Of a stretch of DNA of 64,000 nucleotides, positions 60,091-64,000 are shown one piece after another; the first letter of the stretch is position 1, and each line of letters opens with the position of its first letter. The notes under the pieces were generated by a model, which was not told where the DNA came from, did not search any database, and saw nothing but the letters and a program-made list of their open reading frames with translations. The stretch lies in assembly GCF_000375485.1 (NCBI RefSeq), contig NZ_AQXE01000001.1, positions 141,573-205,572 on the forward strand, in the 5' to 3' direction. This DNA comes from Desulfovibrio oxyclinae DSM 11498 (GTDB lineage Bacteria; Desulfobacterota; Desulfovibrionia; Desulfovibrionales; Desulfovibrionaceae). The translations under genes and the position numbers were made by a program.

Positions 60091-61182
60091 TCAGCCTCCG
60101 CAGGAAACGTATCCGTCACCGGAGCCGCTGGAGCCGCCGGAACTACCGGAGCCTCCCCGCGATCCCGTCTTGCCGGATGACGAGGTTTTCTTCATGGGAG
60201 TCATTGAAATCGGCGCACCGGACGGCGGCAGGTTTTCCTTGGTCTCCACCGGGAAGAAGTTCTCATGCGAGCCCCATTCAAACCACGAGTTCTCGTAGAG
60301 TCTCACGTCCTGAAACCCCATGAGGCGAAGGATGAAGTATCCGAACGAACCGCGCCGGCCCGAATGACAATAGACCACCGTTCCCTTGGAGCGGTCCATG
60401 CCCGCGTACATCTGGGCCAGCTCGGCTGCGGGCTTGATGTCCTTTGTCTCCTCGGAGGTCCAGTTGTGGGTGTAGTTCACGTTGTAGGCGGTGGGGATGT
60501 GCCCCAGCTTGAGAACGGTTCCGTCCAGCCCGGTGTTGGGCCGTTCGCCCAGATATTCGGAGCGCGAGCGCACGTCGATGATCTGGTAGTGGGGATCGTT
60601 CAGTCGCTGGTAGATCTTTTCGCCGCTGATGCGCCGCTGAACCTGCACTTCATCCACCGGGGCCTGATAGAGCACCGGCTCTTGCTTGGCAGGATTGTCG
60701 GATAGCTCGTATCCGGCTTCCCGCCAACCGTCGATGCCTCGTTCGAGAATCTTCACGTCATCATGCCCGAGCAGGTCCAGTACCCAGAAAACGTATGATG
60801 CCGTGGCACCGCCGTCGCGCTCCACGGAGTCGTAAAGTACCACGGTATCCGAACGGGCAATGCCGTGCTCGCCCAGAATGGACTGGGCCTCGTCGAGTCC
60901 CACGAATACGCCGCCAAGGCCATAGAGCAGGTCGTTCTTGCGGAACGAGCGCCATGGCATCCGCACTGCGCCGGGGATGACCTTGCCGTCGAAATACTTG
61001 TCCTCGCGCACGTCGACCACGGCGACGCCGGGATCATCCTTGTGCTGCTGCAGCCACTTTGGGCCGGCCAGCAGGCCCGGGTCGGCGTACGCGTCCACCC
61101 TCGGTGCCGAGGCGAGGCTCCACATCCCCGCGAGAATCAGAAATCCCGCGATGACGATGCGTTTGATCATGACCGAAGACAT
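60091..61182 (-). CDS. Exported two-domain rhodanese with a C-terminal Cys-Gly-Gly arm
   Basis: A 363-residue protein with a signal/anchor (RIVIAGFLILAGMWSLAS) and two rhodanese domains. The first lacks the catalytic cysteine (VVLYDSV). The second has the active loop YCHSGRRG with Cys272. The C-terminal 30 residues are Gly/Ser-rich (GSRGGSGSSGGSSGSG) and end in VSCGG with Cys361. A free arm ending in Cys-Gly-Gly recalls the SoxY GGCGG carrier arm. It probably handles sulfane sulfur for the adjacent transporter. ATG at 61182 has AAAGGAGG upstream. Confidence 0.88.
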   Translation of the reverse strand: MSSVMIKRIVIAGFLILAGMWSLASAPRVDAYADPGLLAGPKWLQQHKDDPGVAVVDVREDKYFDGKVIPGAVRMPWRSFRKNDLLYGLGGVFVGLDEAQSILGEHGIARSDTVVLYDSVERDGGATASYVFWVLDLLGHDDVKILERGIDGWREAGYELSDNPAKQEPVLYQAPVDEVQVQRRISGEKIYQRLNDPHYQIIDVRSRSEYLGERPNTGLDGTVLKLGHIPTAYNVNYTHNWTSEETKDIKPAAELAQMYAGMDRSKGTVVYCHSGRRGSFGYFILRLMGFQDVRLYENSWFEWGSHENFFPVETKENLPPSGAPISMTPMKKTSSSGKTGSRGGSGSSGGSSGSGDGYVSCGG

Positions 61183-61325
61183 ATGCAGTTCCTCCTTTGG
61201 CAAAACGCAGTCATGGTAAGGGGGCTTTTTTCATTATATACAATGTATCCGGAAGAAGGCCAGATGGCAGGGGACTTTTTCGGCATGATTTGGGTATAAT
61301 TATGGCTACCCGAATGGCGTGATGC

Positions 61326-61358
61326 AAAAAGGGCCGCCCGGATGCATCCGGGCGGCCC
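61326..61358 (-). terminator. Perfect-palindrome terminator after the binding-protein gene
   Basis: GGGCCGCCCGGATG and its exact complement form a 28-base palindrome (61331-61358) followed on the minus strand by a T-run, 25 bases after the gene end. Confidence 0.9.
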
Positions 61359-61383
61359 TGATTATCTGCGCAATAGGTAGTCG

Positions 61384-62307
61384 CTAGTTGCCGTAAACGG
61401 CGTCAATGGCCGGAGTGCCGTCGATGGCCTTGATGCCGTCGAGCCACTTGGCGACCTGATCATGGTTGGCGGCGAGCCATTCTTCGGCGGTCTTCTCCGG
61501 AGAGAGGCCGTCACGCTTGTTGCTGAAAATCCAGTCGGACTGGATCTGCGAGGGGACCACGAACTGCTTCAGGAAGGCGTAAGCCTGCGGGTAGTCGGTG
61601 TTGAACTCGTCGGTGGTCACGGTGTAGACGATGGAAGTCTTGCCCGCTATTTCCGAAGTGCCCTCGGTTTCGGAATCGAGGTATTCAAGATCGTGGGCGA
61701 TGTTCATCCAGTGCGGCTGCCAGCCCACGAACACGACCCAGTCGCCTTTTTCCATCATGTTTCCGGCCTGTGCGAGCATGGCGGAGGTGGAGGACGCCAC
61801 CAGTTCCCAGTCGCCGAGTCCTGCCGCGTCGGTCTTGATGGCCTTTTCGATCTCATCGTTGATGCCGGAACCGGCGCCGATGCCGTAAATCTTGCCGCCG
61901 AAGCGCTCCTTGTTGGCATCAAGGTCCTCGGCGGTGCGGATTCCCTTTTCGTAGAGATCCTGCGGGACCACGAGGCCCACCGCGGCTTCCTCGATGTTCG
62001 CCACGACCTTTTCAATCACACCCTTTTCGATCAGCGGGTCGAGCATGGGGTCTTCCACCGGGGTCCAGCCGCCGAGGTAGGCGTCCAGCTCGGCGATTTC
62101 CATGGACTTGAGGATGATGGAAGGGGAGGCCACGATCTGTTCGGTTTCGTAACCCATGGCCTGCAGGATGCGGCAGGCCACCTCGCTCTTGACCGTCACG
62201 CCGGGCCAGGAAGGCACGCCGAACTTGACGGTGGGGGCGGCGGAGGCCCCGGCAGCGAAAAATGTTACCATCAGCAGGGAAATGAAAAGGTTCCTGACGA
62301 CTTTCAT
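61384..62307 (-). CDS. Glycine-betaine/carnitine-type ABC transporter substrate-binding protein
   Basis: A 307-residue precursor with signal peptide (FISLLMVTFFAAGASA). The mature part has VKFGVPSWPGVTVKSEVACR, DAYLGGWTPVEDPM, IYGIGAGSG and WVVFVGWQPHWMN, typical of the OpuAC/ProX-CaiX group that binds betaine, choline or carnitine through a tryptophan cage. No permease or ATPase gene is nearby in the window. ATG at 62307 has AAAGGAG upstream. It is divergent from the regulator gene. Confidence 0.9.
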   Translation of the reverse strand: MKVVRNLFISLLMVTFFAAGASAAPTVKFGVPSWPGVTVKSEVACRILQAMGYETEQIVASPSIILKSMEIAELDAYLGGWTPVEDPMLDPLIEKGVIEKVVANIEEAAVGLVVPQDLYEKGIRTAEDLDANKERFGGKIYGIGAGSGINDEIEKAIKTDAAGLGDWELVASSTSAMLAQAGNMMEKGDWVVFVGWQPHWMNIAHDLEYLDSETEGTSEIAGKTSIVYTVTTDEFNTDYPQAYAFLKQFVVPSQIQSDWIFSNKRDGLSPEKTAEEWLAANHDQVAKWLDGIKAIDGTPAIDAVYGN

Positions 62308-62427
62308 GCAAACTCCTTTGTTTCTGTTCGGTCGGATCGGTCCGGTTGCCCGATTCCCGACCATGAAGGGTGATGTCCGGCCCTCAAAGCGCTTGCCTCA
62401 AGGCCATTGAAGGGACAGAATCGCCCG

Positions 62428-63432
62428 ATGCCTTTGAATCAATTCGACTCCGCTGGCGGCGGGGCCTCGCATACCGGCGAGCCCGTCTGGTTCCTGCCCG
62501 GAAAAGGGTTCTCCATGCTCGGCCTGCTGGCCGCCGTGGAGCCGCTGCGCGTTGCCAACCAGATCCGGCCCGGCCTGTTCCGCTGGGAATTCATTTCCGA
62601 AAGCGGTGGTCCGGTGGAGGCCAGCAACGGCATGGCCATCATGACCGTGCCCTTCCCCGAGCCGCCTTTCAGACGTTACGGAGTGAAAAGCGTTTTCGTG
62701 TGCGCGGGCTTCGAGCCGGAGCGGGTGCTCTCTTCCACCCTGTGCTCATGGCTCTCGGCCGCCGCGGCCACCGGCGCCACCCTCGGGGGCATAGACACCG
62801 GCAGCGTCGTTTTGGCCCGCTGCGGACTGTTGCGCGGATACCGGGCCACGGTGCACTGGGAGAATCTCTCGGCGTTCCGCGAGGACTTTCTCGGAGTGCG
62901 CGCCACGGAGAATATCTACGAGATTGACCGCGACCGCGTGACCTGTTCAGGAGCCACCGCCTCGCTCGACATGATGCTCGGCCTCATGGGGCGCACCCAC
63001 GGTCATGAGCTCTCGCGGGCCATATCCGAGCAGTTTGTCATGGACCGCATCCGCGATCCCATGGAGAGCCAGAGGACCGCTCCGGCCCATCGTCTGGCGG
63101 CCCCCACTCCGGCCCTGAGCAGGGCGGTTGAACGTATGGAACGCGCCGCCTCCATGGAGGTGGCTCCACCGCTGGACATGGACGGTCTTGCCGCCGAATG
63201 CGGACTCTCCGTCCGTCAGGTGCAGCGGCTTTTCAGTGAAAAGGTCGGGGAAACGCCTTCCCGCTATTATCTCGACCTTCGTCTGGACCGCGCCCGCCGC
63301 CTGCTTCGGCAGACCGACATGCGGATCACCGACATCGCCGTGGCCTGTGGCTTCTCCGGTCAGGCGCACTTTTCTCGGGCCTATCGGAGCCGCTTCGGCA
63401 CTCCGCCGCGCAACGAGCGGGCCGCGTCCTGA
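62428..63432 (+). CDS. GlxA/CdhR-like transcriptional regulator
   Basis: A 334-residue AraC-family regulator. The N-terminal DJ-1/PfpI-like domain has WFLPGKGFSMLGLLAAVEPL and GIDTGSVVLARCGLL. The C-terminal AraC DNA-binding domain has two helix-turn-helix units (LAAECGLSVRQVQRLFSEKV, DIAVACGFSGQAHFSRAYRS). This is the layout of GlxA, GbdR and CdhR regulators of betaine and carnitine genes, and the neighbours support that. ATG at 62428 is used; an in-frame TTG at 62407 is an alternative. Confidence 0.88.
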   Translation: MPLNQFDSAGGGASHTGEPVWFLPGKGFSMLGLLAAVEPLRVANQIRPGLFRWEFISESGGPVEASNGMAIMTVPFPEPPFRRYGVKSVFVCAGFEPERVLSSTLCSWLSAAAATGATLGGIDTGSVVLARCGLLRGYRATVHWENLSAFREDFLGVRATENIYEIDRDRVTCSGATASLDMMLGLMGRTHGHELSRAISEQFVMDRIRDPMESQRTAPAHRLAAPTPALSRAVERMERAASMEVAPPLDMDGLAAECGLSVRQVQRLFSEKVGETPSRYYLDLRLDRARRLLRQTDMRITDIAVACGFSGQAHFSRAYRSRFGTPPRNERAAS

Positions 63433-63909
63433 TCATCCGCCCAACGCAATGCGGCGGCTTATCTCCGTTTCATCCCATTTGCCGACATGCGCCTGTCTGA
63501 GCCGGTCAAGCTCCTGCGCCACCTCCGGAGCAAATGGCGCGGTGCGCGGCGATTCAGAAGTATCCACGTGCAGCAGAAGTACCTCCGATGAGGCCAGATG
63601 TACTTCGCGTCCGTCCCGGACTCGGTACATCCGGTGCAGCAGGTGCATGCGCTTGGCGTCTGTGCCGACCACGAAGGTGCGAACCCTCAGGGCGTCACCT
63701 TCTCGGGATTCCCTGTAATAGTTGATGTGCCCCTCCACCGTGTAGGCGGAGACCTTGCGGCTGGTGCGGAACGCGTCATCCATGCCGATGCGGTCCAGAA
63801 CACCGTCGGTGGCGTGACCGAAGACCAGCACGTACCCGGCCTCGGTCAGATGCCCGTTGTAGTCGATCCAGTCCCCGGGAACTGTGGTCTCGTGTATGAT
63901 TTCGCTCAT
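63433..63909 (-). CDS. Betainyl-CoA thioesterase-like protein
   Basis: A 158-residue hot-dog-fold thioesterase. The start DWIDYNGHLTEAGYVLVFGHATD closely resembles the thioesterase part fused to L-carnitine dehydrogenase in rhizobia, where it releases betaine from betainyl-CoA. INYYRESREGDALRV and MHLLHRMYRV are hot-dog strands. ATG at 63909 overlaps the upstream gene by 4 bases. It converges on the regulator with no gap. Confidence 0.8.
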   Translation of the reverse strand: MSEIIHETTVPGDWIDYNGHLTEAGYVLVFGHATDGVLDRIGMDDAFRTSRKVSAYTVEGHINYYRESREGDALRVRTFVVGTDAKRMHLLHRMYRVRDGREVHLASSEVLLLHVDTSESPRTAPFAPEVAQELDRLRQAHVGKWDETEISRRIALGG

Positions 63910-64000
63910 CGGCAGTCCTCCCCGACTGCGCTGCGGTATTCGTCCAGCGCGTTCATGATGCGGATGAGGCATTCGTCGCGTTCGCGCACCAGATCGTCGC
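63906..64000 (-). CDS. C-terminal end of a probable carnitine/3-hydroxyacyl-CoA dehydrogenase
   Basis: Only the last 30 residues (including RERDECLIRIMNALDEYRS) are in the window. The end resembles 3-hydroxyacyl-CoA dehydrogenase-type L-carnitine dehydrogenases. Its stop codon overlaps the thioesterase start (ATGA), as expected for an L-carnitine dehydrogenase gene split from its thioesterase part. The call depends mostly on context. Confidence 0.45.
   Translation of the reverse strand, partial: DDLVRERDECLIRIMNALDEYRSAVGEDCR

Overview
The window looks like chromosomal DNA of a sulfate-reducing member of the Desulfovibrionaceae or a close relative. The evidence is a canonical dsrC with both C-terminal cysteines, two rnf gene clusters each led by a multiheme cytochrome c, an RnfB fused to a GltD-like flavoprotein, a Desulfovibrio-type porin and a generally GC-rich, densely packed gene order. 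No species name can be given from the sequence alone.

Layout. 1-5000: housekeeping genes on the + strand (remA-like fragment, gmk, pyrF, TPR protein, HDOD protein, recJ), closed by a bidirectional terminator. 5075-13444: minus-strand block thrC, DUF456, paaK, dnaB, rplI, rpsR, rpsF and then a 30-residue membrane peptide, purC, hisD. 13611-18311: porin, uvrC, a metallo-beta-lactamase-fold hydrolase and a UbiX-like flavin prenyltransferase. 18505: tRNA-Arg(CCG).

18565-28354: a 9.8 kb integrated element in the 3' end of tRNA-Arg. It is bounded by 19-bp direct repeats and carries a tyrosine integrase, a HigBA pair, an AT-rich gene of unknown function, an AlpA-like regulator, a TOPRIM/DUF927 primase-helicase, an ERCC4 nuclease and a P27-type small terminase, with no capsid, portal, large terminase or tail genes. 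This is the layout of a phage satellite (PICI-like). Inside the 3' end of its primase gene lie 13 copies of GGGGACA/TGTCCCC in both orientations, often 9 bp apart, which look like replication iterons.

28487-31579: CgeB-like glycosyltransferase, small lysine-rich protein, RRM protein, YkgJ-type cysteine-cluster protein, tRNA-Val(CAC). 31640-39895 (minus): rnf cluster 1, cytochrome c (10 haems)-C-D-G-E-DUF2059-DUF2059-A-cupin-B. 40163-48986: PilZ, atypical thioredoxin-reductase-like protein, membrane hydroxylase, REC-TPR, HD and CheY-like proteins, Tim44-like protein, methyltransferase and YcaO. 49182: dsrC. 49560-50543: a long intergenic stretch with a sigma-54 promoter, a perfect 16-bp palindrome and a folded leader, feeding rnf cluster 2 (50544-58247: cytochrome c (5 haems)-C-D-G-E-A-B-apbE).

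58396-61182: lipoprotein, paired YeeE/YedE-type permease halves and a two-domain rhodanese ending in a Gly/Ser arm with a terminal Cys-Gly-Gly, suggesting sulfane-sulfur handling. 61384-64000: betaine-type binding protein, GlxA/CdhR-like regulator, betainyl-CoA thioesterase-like protein and the end of a probable dehydrogenase, suggesting carnitine/betaine metabolism.

The two Rnf complexes, DsrC and the sulfur genes fit an anaerobic respiratory metabolism with membrane-coupled ferredoxin/NAD(P) or cytochrome electron exchange. The most notable points are the satellite with its intragenic iterons, the loss of the NADPH motif in one of the two RnfB-GltD fusions, and the sigma-54 promoter plus folded leader before rnf cluster 2.
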